A DNA stretch of 64,000 nt from Bdellovibrio sp. GT3 (GTDB lineage Bacteria > Bdellovibrionota > Bdellovibrionia > Bdellovibrionales > Bdellovibrionaceae): NCBI RefSeq assembly GCF_037996765.1, contig NZ_JBBNAD010000005.1, positions 404,001 to 468,000 of the forward strand. The letters run 5' to 3'. Numbering within the stretch: position 1 is the stretch's first letter; every line of letters starts with the position of its first letter. The position numbers were made by a program, and so were the translations under genes. Positions 52,676-61,407 of this stretch are shown one piece after another. The notes under the pieces are model-generated. The model was not told the DNA's origin, did no database searches, and saw nothing but the letters and a program-made list of their open reading frames with translations.

Positions 52676-53407
52676 GTGACTCTACCTAAGCATATTGCAA
52701 TCATTATGGATGGTAACGGTCGTTGGGCTCAGCTCAAACGAAAGCCACGTACTTTTGGTCATATCAAAGGTACGCGCGTGGCTAAAAAAATCATCACAGC
52801 ATGCTCCCGCAAAGGTATCAAAAACCTTACCCTATACGCATTCTCTACTGAAAATTGGTTCCGCCCTCAGGCTGAAGTATCTTTCCTTATGAAAATCCTG
52901 CGCCGTTATCTGGCAAAGGAAACCAGCAACTTGGTTAAGGAAAACATCCGCTTCTCCGTGATCGGTGATCTATCAAAAGTTCCTTCAGATGTTTTCAACG
53001 CAATCAAACAAGCTCGCGAAGCTACAGCTCAATGCACAGGCCTGAATCTGGTCTTTGCCTTGAGCTATGGCTCTCGCCAGGAAATGACGTCAGCTGTCCG
53101 TGATATTGCACAGATGGTAGCTAAAGGCGAAATTAAACCTGAAGAGATCGATGAGGCTTTGATTAGCACTTCGTTAAGCACGTATCCGACTCCAGATCCT
53201 GATTTGATTGTTAGAACTAGCGGCGAGCAAAGACTATCAAACTTCTTACTATGGCAGGCCGCTTATTCGGAATTCTACTTCACGGAAACTCTGTGGCCTA
53301 ACTTCACAGAAGCTCATCTTGAGGAAGCCCTAAATGCTTTTTCCGTGAGACAACGCCGCTATGGCAAGGTCTCTACAAATGACAACTTGGAAAAGCTTTC
53401 TAACTAG
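52676..53407 (+). CDS. uppS: Undecaprenyl diphosphate synthase
   Basis: A 243-residue cis-prenyltransferase (E. coli UppS 253). It makes the C55 lipid carrier needed for peptidoglycan and surface polysaccharides. Key motifs: HIAIIMDGNGRWA with the catalytic Asp, LTLYAFSTENWFRP, and DLIVRTSGEQRLSNFLLWQ with ELYFT-like EFYFTETLWPNF. The start is a GTG at 52676 with GGGAG upstream. The 3' end overlaps cdsA by 29 bases. Confidence 0.96.
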   Translation: MTLPKHIAIIMDGNGRWAQLKRKPRTFGHIKGTRVAKKIITACSRKGIKNLTLYAFSTENWFRPQAEVSFLMKILRRYLAKETSNLVKENIRFSVIGDLSKVPSDVFNAIKQAREATAQCTGLNLVFALSYGSRQEMTSAVRDIAQMVAKGEIKPEEIDEALISTSLSTYPTPDPDLIVRTSGEQRLSNFLLWQAAYSEFYFTETLWPNFTEAHLEEALNAFSVRQRRYGKVSTNDNLEKLSN

Positions 53408-54212
53408 AGCCGCTTCTGCCCTTGTGGCATTGGCAATCATTTTTGCACTTTATTACTTCCTAAAAATTCAGGGACTTAAAATCATCATTGCGGTCGCAGT
53501 TGTTTTGAGTGCGTGGGAACTTCTGGGCATTCTGTTTAAGTCAGAAAATTCCCCGCTGCTAAAAGGTGCTTTTTTCGCACTGACTTTGTTTGTCTTTTTC
53601 GTATCCACGATGGCTTTGAACTTGGGTGCTATCATCTTCGCACTTTCCATGATTGTTTTAACAATCATCAGTTTGTTGCAGCTTCACAAATCCGGCGATC
53701 TGCAACGTATGACTAAGTTTCAAGCCCATTCCGCTTTGGGATTGATGTACGTGGGCCTTTTGCCGTCTTTCGCATATCGCTTGCTGGATCAGGAAGCCGG
53801 TCTTTCTTGGTTTATTTATTTGCTCGCAGTGGTATTTGCCGGCGACACGATGGCTTATTGCTTCGGTGTCTTGATCGGAAAACACAAAGTTATGCCTACT
53901 ATTTCCCCTAAGAAAACCTGGGAAGGGTCTGTCGGTGGAATCGTTGGTTCTGTTCTTGCGGGCTTCATTTGCTGGAAGTTTCTGCTGATGGATTACCCTT
54001 GGTATTTCATTTTGGGACTTGCCGCTGTCTCAGGATTTGTCGGTCAATTCGGAGACTTCTTTGAGTCTTTGCTAAAGAGGGTTGCGGACGTAAAAGATTC
54101 CGGAAAAATCATGCCTGGCCACGGCGGGGTCTTGGATCGAATTGACGGTGTCCTATTCGCAAGTCCTGTAATTCTACTTGGAGTTGTGATCCTATCTCAT
54201 CTTTCGTCGTAA
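53379..54212 (+). CDS. cdsA: Phosphatidate cytidylyltransferase
   Basis: A 277-residue integral membrane enzyme with about eight hydrophobic helices. It makes CDP-diacylglycerol, the precursor of phospholipids. The family signature is clear near the C-terminus: SLLKRVADVKDSGKIMPGHG followed by GVLDRIDGVLFASP. I chose the ATG at 53379 with AAGG upstream; the ATG at 53361 is an alternative. It overlaps the end of uppS. dxr, which often follows cdsA, is absent; rseP comes next after 76 bases. Confidence 0.94.
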   Translation: MTTWKSFLTRAASALVALAIIFALYYFLKIQGLKIIIAVAVVLSAWELLGILFKSENSPLLKGAFFALTLFVFFVSTMALNLGAIIFALSMIVLTIISLLQLHKSGDLQRMTKFQAHSALGLMYVGLLPSFAYRLLDQEAGLSWFIYLLAVVFAGDTMAYCFGVLIGKHKVMPTISPKKTWEGSVGGIVGSVLAGFICWKFLLMDYPWYFILGLAAVSGFVGQFGDFFESLLKRVADVKDSGKIMPGHGGVLDRIDGVLFASPVILLGVVILSHLSS

Positions 54213-54219
54213 GAATAAA

Positions 54220-54234
54220 GTCGAGCACCTCGAC
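54220..54234 (+). other. Small perfect hairpin after cdsA
   Basis: GTCGAG and CTCGAC form a 6-bp stem with a 3-base loop, 8 bases after the cdsA stop. The A/T-rich ATATATTTTG that follows makes a weak terminator possible. Confidence 0.35.
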
Positions 54235-54288
54235 ATATATTTTGTAATTTAGTAGCTCCGGGAAGCTCTAACCAATTAGAATAACCGG

Positions 54289-55965
54289 ATGGAAATGCTA
54301 TTAAATTTAATTCACAGCGGTTTATCAGTAGTTCTACCATTCGTTATTCTACTGGGTATTTTAATCTTCGTTCACGAATTGGGGCATTTCCTGGTGGCCC
54401 GTTGGTGTGGTGTTAGAGTCGAAGTTTTCAGCTTGGGCTTCGGTAAAAAAATCCTAAAATACAAAAAAGGCGATACTACCTACGCCCTTTCCATTATCCC
54501 ACTTGGTGGATACGTTAAAATGTTTGGTGAACAACCAGGCGTTGAGATTTCAGAAGAAGACAAAAAGGTCGCGTTCACGCATAAAACGGTATGGCAGCGT
54601 ATCGCTGTTGTTCTTGCCGGTCCTTTGATGAACTTCTTTTTTGCCATCTTTGTACTAATGATGGTGGCCTTCATCGGTGAAGATGCAAAAGCACCGATGC
54701 TTGGTGATATCAAACAAGATACTGCCGCTTACACTGCTGGCTTCCGTTCCGGAGACCGCGTAATTTCCATTAACGATAAGAAAATCGGAACATGGGAAGA
54801 AATCCAAAATGTTCTAAGTCTTAAAGCCAATCAGGATCTGCATCTTGATGTCGTCGTTCAACACGAAGGCAGTCAGGAGGAATCAAAGGTTTCTGTCCTT
54901 GCGAAGGCTGAACCAAATCCAAACATCCTAAGCGCCTATGACTACATGGCCAATGTTGAAGGCCTTACAGCGCTTTCTGCTGGCACAACGGTCGGTGTGA
55001 TCCCAAACACCGCTCTATTTGCCCTGGGTCTGCGTACCGGCGATTCCATTGTCGGCATCAACGGATCCAAAGTTAGCCACTGGAGAGAACTGCAAGCGGC
55101 ACTTGAAAAAGCCAACGTTAGCGCACCATTGTCTCTGGATATCATGGGCAAACGCGAGGGCGACAAAGAAGACAAAGCTCTTACTGTGACTCTGGCGCCA
55201 CTTGAAAGCATGAAAACTTTCACGATGAGCAATCTGGGTCTTGAGTCCTCTGAGCTTTATCTAAGTAAAGTCATGGACAACTCCCCGGCAAAAGCAGCAG
55301 GATTGAAAGAGGGCGACCGCCTGGTTTCAATCAACAATACTGTTTTGAACAAATGGGACGACGTCATTGCCAACATCAAATCATTTGATGGCAAAAACCC
55401 GGTTGATATCAAAGTTCAACGTGAAGGCCAGATCGTAGATTTGAAGATCACACCTAAAATGACCACGCAGATGACGGCTGCAGGCACCGAGGAAAAGCGC
55501 TACACAATTGGTATTGCACCTGTTGTGAACCTGTCCACTCCAGAAACACTGGTGGTGCGCACCAACAACCCGATCGAAGCACTTGTTCGTGGTACCGAGA
55601 AAACTTGGGATTTCACTGTGATGACGGTGATGAGCTTTGTTCGCCTATTTGAGGCTAAAATCTCCCCTAAGAATATTGGCGGCGTCATTTCAATCGGTCA
55701 GGCAGCTAGTGAAACTTATAAAATTGGTATCACTCCTTTCTTACAGATGATGGCAATTATCTCTGTGAATCTGTTCATATTGAACCTTTTGCCAATTCCA
55801 GTGCTTGATGGTGGACACTTGGTGTTCTATACCATCGAGGTAATAAAAGGAGCTCCGCTGAGTTTGCGCAAGATGGAGATCGCCCAACAAGTCGGTATGG
55901 CTTTGTTGATGAGTTTGATGATCTTTGCCTTGTTCAATGATTTTACTCGCATCTTTAGTCTATGA
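54289..55965 (+). CDS. rseP: RseP-like site-2 protease with three PDZ domains
   Basis: A 558-residue intramembrane metalloprotease (E. coli RseP 450). The zinc motif HELGH is in TM1 (about residue 28) and the third ligand region NLLPIPVLDGGH lies near 500. Between them are three PDZ-like modules: AYTAGFRSGDRVISINDKKI (about 136-200), ALFALGLRTGDSIVGINGSK (about 236-300) and PAKAAGLKEGDRLVSINNTV (about 322-390); E. coli has two. The enzyme cuts membrane anti-sigma factors or signal-peptide remnants in the inner membrane. The stop overlaps the tsaB start (ATGA). Confidence 0.94.
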   Translation: MEMLLNLIHSGLSVVLPFVILLGILIFVHELGHFLVARWCGVRVEVFSLGFGKKILKYKKGDTTYALSIIPLGGYVKMFGEQPGVEISEEDKKVAFTHKTVWQRIAVVLAGPLMNFFFAIFVLMMVAFIGEDAKAPMLGDIKQDTAAYTAGFRSGDRVISINDKKIGTWEEIQNVLSLKANQDLHLDVVVQHEGSQEESKVSVLAKAEPNPNILSAYDYMANVEGLTALSAGTTVGVIPNTALFALGLRTGDSIVGINGSKVSHWRELQAALEKANVSAPLSLDIMGKREGDKEDKALTVTLAPLESMKTFTMSNLGLESSELYLSKVMDNSPAKAAGLKEGDRLVSINNTVLNKWDDVIANIKSFDGKNPVDIKVQREGQIVDLKITPKMTTQMTAAGTEEKRYTIGIAPVVNLSTPETLVVRTNNPIEALVRGTEKTWDFTVMTVMSFVRLFEAKISPKNIGGVISIGQAASETYKIGITPFLQMMAIISVNLFILNLLPIPVLDGGHLVFYTIEVIKGAPLSLRKMEIAQQVGMALLMSLMIFALFNDFTRIFSL

Positions 55966-56666
55966 AGATACTCGCAATGGAAACCAGCACCCTGCTAGGC
56001 GGGGTCGCTGTTATTCAAGATGGAAAAGTCGTCGCTGAAGAATCCTCTCAGCGACAAAAGTCTCATACCGAAATCATTTCCCCATTTGTTGAAAGAACTT
56101 TAGAAACAGCCGGACTTCGATTGGAAGACATTGATGTCTTTGCCGTCGGACAAGGTCCAGGGAGTTTTACAGGTATTCGTGTTGCAGCCAACGCTGGCAA
56201 AACCTACGCGTATAGCTTTAATAAACCCATGGTCACCATAGACTCTTTGATGTTGCTGGCTCAGCAAGCTCGCGAATCCAAGCTCCCGGTTCTGGCAATC
56301 ATGAATGCTTACAAGAACATGGTGTACCTTGGTATGTTCGATTGTTCGGGCGATGAACCGGTGTATTTAAAGGGTCCAGCCGCTATTCCTGTGCGCGAAC
56401 TTTCCCAACACATCGATCGCGATGTCACGGTTGTTGGCGACGGTTGGGAGACCTATCACGAGTATTTTCCCGAAGAACTAAAATTGAAAATGCATCTGAA
56501 CTCCGCATTTCCCAATGAGCCTTTGGCAAAAACTTTGGGGTTAATGGCAGAGAAACGCGCACAACTTGGTCAAACTTTGGACTGGAAATCGTTTATTCCC
56601 CTTTATATTCGCGCATCTGAAGCCGAAGAGACAAAAAAAGGAATATTAATTTCCCCCTTGAAATAG
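55962..56666 (+). CDS. tsaB: tRNA threonylcarbamoyladenosine protein TsaB
   Basis: A 234-residue TsaB (E. coli YeaZ 231), a partner of TsaD in t6A37 modification of ANN-decoding tRNAs. Family marks: MKILAMETSTLLGGVAV, SHTEIISPFVERTL, and VGQGPGSFTGIRVAANAGKT. The last part (IPLYIRASEAEETKKG) is also typical. The start overlaps rseP (ATGA); the next gene starts 8 bases later. The protein is cytoplasmic. Confidence 0.94.
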   Translation: MKILAMETSTLLGGVAVIQDGKVVAEESSQRQKSHTEIISPFVERTLETAGLRLEDIDVFAVGQGPGSFTGIRVAANAGKTYAYSFNKPMVTIDSLMLLAQQARESKLPVLAIMNAYKNMVYLGMFDCSGDEPVYLKGPAAIPVRELSQHIDRDVTVVGDGWETYHEYFPEELKLKMHLNSAFPNEPLAKTLGLMAEKRAQLGQTLDWKSFIPLYIRASEAEETKKGILISPLK

Positions 56667-56674
56667 GACTGTCC

Positions 56675-57649
56675 ATGGATCGCGACTTCGAACAAGAAAA
56701 CAACGATGTTTTAACCTTCAAAAACTCTTCTTCCAAAGACAAGGCTGCTGCCAAAATTTGGGTTACAGCTTCTGGCAAGGGCGGCGTCGGCAAAACGTTT
56801 GTTTCTTCAAGTTTGGGAATCACGCTTTCAAAACTTGGTCACTCGGTCGTCATCGTGGATCTTGATCTCAGCGGTGCAAATATTCACACCGTGATGGGCA
56901 TCAAACCTTCTCATATGAACATTCGCCACTACTTCGAAGGCGTAAAAACACTTCAAGAACTGGTGATTCCGACTCAACATCAAAATCTTTCTTACGTACA
57001 GGGCTTCTGGGATTCCTGGTCTCCAATCGACTTTACTATGGAGCAGATTCAATCTCTTATCCCGCAACTTCACTCCTTGCGCGCTGACTACGTGATCGTG
57101 GATTTGGGTGCCGGTGCTCTTGAGCCGCACTTGGAACTTTTTAAAGCTGCTGATGAAAAATTTTTGGTCACAACACCAGAACCTACCAGCATTGAAAAAA
57201 CCTATCGCTTTATTGAAGCTTTTGTCTGCCATACGCTAAAACAGGATTCCACACCTGATGCCTACGGCAATATGATCTCCACGTTGCGCAGTCACCGCCA
57301 ACGCACTTTGGGTAAACCATTTTCATTCCGTTCCTTCCTGAAAGAACAAACCGGATTGAATTATGATTTCTTCGAAAGTCTGACGAACAAGCCAGTTCGC
57401 TTGTTGGTTAACAATTGCCGCTACCAAAATAACGCTGAACTGGGTTATGGGATTAAAAGCGTCTGCAACAAGTACTACGACCTTAGTATTGATTTTGCGG
57501 GTGCGATCGATTTCGACAATGCAGTGTGGCAGTCAGTCAAAGGCCGTGAACACGTGCTATTCGCCCAACCATTCACAGGTCTGGCGGGACAATTTTTAAC
57601 CACGTGCAAACAACTTATTGATCCCGAGGAACTTCGCGCCGTAGTATAA
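56675..57649 (+). CDS. MinD/ParA-family ATPase
   Basis: A 324-residue P-loop ATPase. The deviant Walker A SGKGGVGKT (about residues 32-40) keeps the signature lysine; VVIVDLDLSGANIHTVMGI is the switch I part and ADYVIVDLGAGALEPHLEL the Walker B/switch II. The overall shape resembles FlhG/MinD-like proteins, but the C-terminus carries an extra helical stretch and no obvious amphipathic membrane helix. The neighbour downstream (8 bases) encodes a J-like/HTH protein, a pair I have seen in other deltaproteobacteria-like genomes. Cargo and location are unknown; cell-pole or chromosome positioning is possible. Confidence 0.82.
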   Translation: MDRDFEQENNDVLTFKNSSSKDKAAAKIWVTASGKGGVGKTFVSSSLGITLSKLGHSVVIVDLDLSGANIHTVMGIKPSHMNIRHYFEGVKTLQELVIPTQHQNLSYVQGFWDSWSPIDFTMEQIQSLIPQLHSLRADYVIVDLGAGALEPHLELFKAADEKFLVTTPEPTSIEKTYRFIEAFVCHTLKQDSTPDAYGNMISTLRSHRQRTLGKPFSFRSFLKEQTGLNYDFFESLTNKPVRLLVNNCRYQNNAELGYGIKSVCNKYYDLSIDFAGAIDFDNAVWQSVKGREHVLFAQPFTGLAGQFLTTCKQLIDPEELRAVV

Positions 57650-57656
57650 TAGGTGC

Positions 57657-58292
57657 ATGGAAGCGACTACTCGTTATAATTACTACGAAATTCTTGAACT
57701 ACCCGCTAATTCACCTCAACACGAAGTGACTGCGGCCTATGAACGAGCTCGCAACACCTACTCAGGCGAAAATCCAGCTATTTACACAATCTTCTCTGAA
57801 CACGAAGCCCGTGAATTTTTGGTCCTGATCGAAGAGGCGTACCAGGTTCTTGGCAACAAGATCCTACGTAACATCTACGACCAAAGACTGTTAAGCGGCT
57901 TGGCTTCCCTCAACGAACTGACTTATGCATCCATCGTTGAAGCCAGCAAAACAGTGACTCCTGCAGAACCAAAAGCAATCGAGAAAAAGCCTGCACCAGT
58001 CTTCGAAAAAAACGAAGCTCTGGAAGCAGAGATCAAAGCTCAGGAAAACTGGACGGGCGAATTCATTAAGAAGGTTCGCGAATACAAAGGCATCACTGTT
58101 GAGCGCATGAGCGAGATTACCAAGATCAATGCTTGGTATGTAAAAGCCATCGAAAGCACTGAGCCAGATAATCTTCCAGCAGTTGTTTTTGTACGCGGAT
58201 ATGTCGTGCAAATTGCAAGAGCGTTGGGAATTGATGACAAGAAAGTCGCTGATTCCTACATGAAAAACTTCAAAAAAGCGCTTGGAAAATAA
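57657..58292 (+). CDS. J-domain-like / RodZ-type HTH protein without TM helix
   Basis: A 211-residue soluble protein. Residues about 4-80 resemble a J domain (NYYEILELPANSPQHEVTAA ... EEAYQVLGNKILRNIYDQRL), but the HPD tripeptide needed to stimulate DnaK is absent. A linker (about 95-130) leads to a helix-turn-helix of the RodZ N-terminal kind (about 132-205: FIKKVREYKGITVERMSEIT, NLPAVVFVRGYVVQIARALG). RodZ itself continues with a TM helix; this one ends. It may couple the ATPase gene upstream to MreB or DNA. The rluD gene overlaps its end by 11 bases. Confidence 0.8.
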   Translation: MEATTRYNYYEILELPANSPQHEVTAAYERARNTYSGENPAIYTIFSEHEAREFLVLIEEAYQVLGNKILRNIYDQRLLSGLASLNELTYASIVEASKTVTPAEPKAIEKKPAPVFEKNEALEAEIKAQENWTGEFIKKVREYKGITVERMSEITKINAWYVKAIESTEPDNLPAVVFVRGYVVQIARALGIDDKKVADSYMKNFKKALGK

Positions 58293-59304
58293 ATCCAACT
58301 CTGAACATTCCGATCAAACAATTCAGCTCACAGCTTTGCCCGAGATGGTGGGTTTGCGTTTGGATAAAGCACTCGCTTTATTGCCTGAAATCGAAAATCG
58401 CACTCGTGCGGCTCACCTGATCGATAATAATCTTGTTAAGGTAAATGGGAAATCAGCCAAGGCTTCCCAACCTATTAAGTCTACAGACAATATTGAAATC
58501 ACAATTCCCGCACCGGTTCCCACAGAGCTGCAATCCTACGATTTAAAGTTAGATGTGCTTTTTGAGGATTCCGATGTGATCGTCATTAATAAACCTGCAG
58601 GCCTGGTGGTTCATCCGGCCGCAGGACATGCACACGACACCCTGGTGAATGCACTTATCTCGCACACTGATGATCTTTCGATGAAGTTTGGCGAGGAACG
58701 ACCAGGTATTGTTCACCGTTTGGATAAAGAAACCAGTGGAATCATCGTCGTCGCGAAAAATGACAAAGCCCATGAATCACTCACTGCACAGTTTAAAGAA
58801 CGTAGCACACATAGAATTTACTATGCAGTTTGCATCGGCACCGCTCGCAACCTAAATGGCACCATAAAAAGTTTTTTGGCACGACACCCTGTTGATCGCA
58901 AGAAATATGCTTCTGTTCTGGGAGATGATCGTCGTCCTTTGCTGGACCAAAATGAACCTCCGGAAATTGGCAAGTGGGCGGTCACGCATTACGAAACGTT
59001 GGCACGCAAAAGCGGTCTCAGCTATATGAAGATGAAGCTTGAAACCGGGCGCACTCATCAGATCCGTGTGCATTTATCTGAAAGCGGATTACCTATTGCC
59101 GGTGACTCCACCTACGGGGCTGACAAGAAAATCAAATCTGTCGAACAAAGGGTCATTCAAGAAGACCTGCGATCTTTGCCAAGATTCCTGCTGCATGCTG
59201 CAGAATTGGGTTTCACCCATCCGCGCACTCAGGAAAGAATGTTCTTCAAAAAAGATTGGCCCGAGGATATCTCTCTCCTGATTAAAAAGTGGGGTTTGAT
59301 GTGA
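58282..59304 (+). CDS. rluD: 23S rRNA pseudouridine synthase RluD
   Basis: A 340-residue RluA-family enzyme. An S4 domain (about residues 20-75, VGLRLDKALALLPEIENRTR) precedes the catalytic core with GIVHRLDKETSGIIVVAKND, whose aspartate attacks uridine. LETGRTHQIRVHL and FLLHAAELGFTHP are family motifs. RluD makes pseudouridines in helix 69 of 23S rRNA. The start is probably the TTG at 58282, which gives the usual residues before the S4 domain; the ATG at 58345 is an alternative. The pgeF gene follows with a GTGA overlap, the E. coli order. Confidence 0.93.
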   Translation: MENKSNSEHSDQTIQLTALPEMVGLRLDKALALLPEIENRTRAAHLIDNNLVKVNGKSAKASQPIKSTDNIEITIPAPVPTELQSYDLKLDVLFEDSDVIVINKPAGLVVHPAAGHAHDTLVNALISHTDDLSMKFGEERPGIVHRLDKETSGIIVVAKNDKAHESLTAQFKERSTHRIYYAVCIGTARNLNGTIKSFLARHPVDRKKYASVLGDDRRPLLDQNEPPEIGKWAVTHYETLARKSGLSYMKMKLETGRTHQIRVHLSESGLPIAGDSTYGADKKIKSVEQRVIQEDLRSLPRFLLHAAELGFTHPRTQERMFFKKDWPEDISLLIKKWGLM

Positions 59305-59999
59305 ATATCGAAAAAACTCCCCTGGGATACGAAATCAATGCGAATGGCATTTCCTACTTTTTCGGCGGAAAAGAATCGCAACTGGATAACTTAAAGAAAG
59401 CCTATCCCGGTTTTGATTTTGTCAGAGTCAAACAAACTCACAGTGATATCGTCGTGGAATCCAAAGACGCAAGCCAGGACTACCAGATAAATGCTGATGG
59501 GCACATGACGACTGCAAAAGGACTGGCATTGTGTGTGATCACTGCGGATTGCGTGCCTGCTTTGTTCTATCACCCGCAAACCGGCACCATTGCTGGTGTT
59601 CACGCTGGATGGCGTGGCGTCGCCAATCGAATTTTGATCAATACAATTCACCAGATGGTAAACCGGGGTATTCCCCCGCAAGAAATTGAAGTCGTCATCG
59701 GTCCACATATTCAAAAAGACAGCTTTGAATGTGGCAACGATGTCAGAGACCAGATTCTGGCCAGTCTTCCCGAAGTTTCCGCTGAAGAAAAAGAAATGTT
59801 TTATACTGCGATCTCCAGCGAGAAATCCCTGGTGGATTTAAATCTGATCGTTAAGTCCCAGTTGGAATCACAGGGAATCTCCCTGGAAAAAGTATTCACT
59901 CTGCATTTGGACACAGTTAAAGACGAATTCTTTCACTCCCACAGACGTGATAAAGAAAAAGCCGGTCGTCAAATCAGCTTCGTTGTAAGAACACCATGA
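59301..59999 (+). CDS. pgeF: Peptidoglycan editing factor PgeF (YfiH family)
   Basis: A 232-residue protein of the YfiH/'multicopper polyphenol oxidase' family. E. coli PgeF removes wrongly added L-Ser from UDP-MurNAc precursors. Family motifs: RVKQTHSDIV, ALCVITADCVPALFY, VHAGWRGVANRIL and GPHIQKDSFECG; the cluster of His and Cys binds zinc. HSHRRDKEKAGRQISFV closes the protein. The GTG at 59301 overlaps the rluD stop (GTGA) with GTGGGG upstream; a GTG at 59289 is possible. The gene after it also overlaps (ATGA). Cytoplasmic. Confidence 0.9.
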   Translation: MNIEKTPLGYEINANGISYFFGGKESQLDNLKKAYPGFDFVRVKQTHSDIVVESKDASQDYQINADGHMTTAKGLALCVITADCVPALFYHPQTGTIAGVHAGWRGVANRILINTIHQMVNRGIPPQEIEVVIGPHIQKDSFECGNDVRDQILASLPEVSAEEKEMFYTAISSEKSLVDLNLIVKSQLESQGISLEKVFTLHLDTVKDEFFHSHRRDKEKAGRQISFVVRTP

Positions 60000-60577
60000 A
60001 GATTCTCCCTCAAGATTTCTATTTTGAGGATACGATCACGGTGGCTAAATCGCTCCTGGGAAAAACCCTGCATATCAAGACAACGGGATCAGAGCATCAA
60101 GCCCGCATTGTTGAAGTGGAAGCTTATCTCGGCATCAAGGATCCTGCATGCCATACCTTTGAAGGTCGGCGAACTCCCCGTACTTCTTCCATGTATCTTT
60201 CCGGCGGACACAGTTACGTTTATCAAATTTACGGAATGTATTTTTGCCTAAATGTCGTCACCCGTTCCGAACAACATCCCGAAGCCGTTTTAATCCGCGC
60301 TCTAGAGCCCTTGCCCTTGGCCGCAAAGTTCGAAAAATCTCAACTGGTTTCAAATGGTCCCGGCAAACTTTGCAGACACTATGAAATCAACAAGGATCAC
60401 AACGGGTTGCAAATGTGGCGAAAACAATCAGCTCTCTACGTCAGTGATGATGGTTCTAAGGTTTCAAATAGCCAAATCATAGAACGACCTAGAATCGGGG
60501 TGGATTATGCAGGAGATGCTGCTCTATGGCCATTGCGATTCTATCTGGCTGATAACAAATTCGTTTCAAAGAAATAA
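59996..60577 (+). CDS. DNA-3-methyladenine glycosylase (AAG/MPG family)
   Basis: A 193-residue AAG-type glycosylase, related to human MPG and Bacillus Aag rather than to E. coli AlkA. It removes alkylated purines in base-excision repair. Motifs: ARIVEVEAYLGIKDPACHTF with the catalytic glutamate, SMYLSGGHSYVYQIYGMYF, VLIRALEPL and SNGPGKLCRHYEI. The length is normal. The start overlaps pgeF (ATGA), making it the last gene of the run that starts at rseP. No terminator is evident directly after it. Confidence 0.92.
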   Translation: MKILPQDFYFEDTITVAKSLLGKTLHIKTTGSEHQARIVEVEAYLGIKDPACHTFEGRRTPRTSSMYLSGGHSYVYQIYGMYFCLNVVTRSEQHPEAVLIRALEPLPLAAKFEKSQLVSNGPGKLCRHYEINKDHNGLQMWRKQSALYVSDDGSKVSNSQIIERPRIGVDYAGDAALWPLRFYLADNKFVSKK

Positions 60578-60657
60578 CCCACCTCGTCCAGTCTCATTGC
60601 ATTTTCATTTCAAACAGACACCTATTTGGACTAAGATGGTAACCGCAATAGGAGTAC

Positions 60658-61137
60658 ATGATGAAAATCAATATCGGCATCAATGACAAAGACAGAAAAG
60701 AAATCGCAAAAGGTCTATCCACATTGTTGGCAGACACGTACACACTTTACCTTCAAACTCACAATTTCCACTGGAACGTTGAAGGTCCGATGTTCCAAAC
60801 TTTGCATTTGATGTTTGAAACTCAATACAACGAGTTGGCATTGGCTGTTGATTCCATCGCTGAACGTATTCGTGCTTTAGGTCACTACGCACCGGGCACT
60901 TATGCGGAGTTCTCGAAACTTTCTTCTATCAAAGAAGTTCCGGGAGAAAAACTAAGCGCAACTAAAATGATCGAAACGCTTGTTCACGGCCAGGAAACTG
61001 TGGCGCGCACTGCTCGCAGTATTTTTGCAGTAGTTGAAAAAGCCAGCGATGAACCAACTGCGGATCTACTTACTCAACGCCTACAGGTTCACGAGAAAAC
61101 GGCGTGGATGCTTAGAAGTTTGTTGGAAAAAAAATAG
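60658..61137 (+). CDS. dps: Dps-family DNA-protecting ferritin-like protein
   Basis: A 159-residue four-helix protein of the Dps family. The ferroxidase signature is present: [40 protein letters not shown] and [15 protein letters not shown]. Dps dodecamers store iron, use peroxide and coat DNA in stress. The N-terminal tail is short with few basic residues, so DNA binding may be weak. ATGATG at 60658 allows a start one codon later; TAGGAG precedes it. It has its own terminator and a probable promoter in 60578-60657, where I find no clear OxyR-like site. Confidence 0.93.
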   Translation: MMKINIGINDKDRKEIAKGLSTLLADTYTLYLQTHNFHWNVEGPMFQTLHLMFETQYNELALAVDSIAERIRALGHYAPGTYAEFSKLSSIKEVPGEKLSATKMIETLVHGQETVARTARSIFAVVEKASDEPTADLLTQRLQVHEKTAWMLRSLLEKK

Positions 61138-61146
61138 ATTCATAAA

Positions 61147-61178
61147 CACAAGAGGTTCTCTCGGGAGCCTCTTGTTTA
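61147..61178 (+). terminator. Intrinsic terminator after dps
   Basis: ACAAGAGG and CCTCTTGT with an inner GTTCTC/GGAGC part form a hairpin followed by a short T run. Confidence 0.75.
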
Positions 61179-61191
61179 AATCTTGTTCTTA

Positions 61192-61209
61192 TGTGCACCA
61201 CTGTGCACA
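61192..61209. promoter_or_regulatory. Operator-like inverted repeat upstream of the fibre gene
   Basis: TGTGCAC and GTGCACA are perfect 7-base arms around CACT, about 200 bases before the fibre gene start. The rest of 61138-61407 has no gene; a CGCGA/TCGCG hairpin with TTTTTT lies at 61371-61394. Confidence 0.4.
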
Positions 61210-61407
61210 CATTATTTTAACTGCAGAATTTCCCTCTCTTGCAATTAACCCCCAAATCACTGCCTCAACATTAGAATCAAACCCACAGTTGGACTTTCCC
61301 TAGCCTTATGATCATTCAAGGCAAGCATCTGAAATCCCGATAAATTGATAGTTACTATGGCTACCGAAACGCGACATCGCGGGAACGTTTTTTAAGGAGC
61401 TTTCGAC

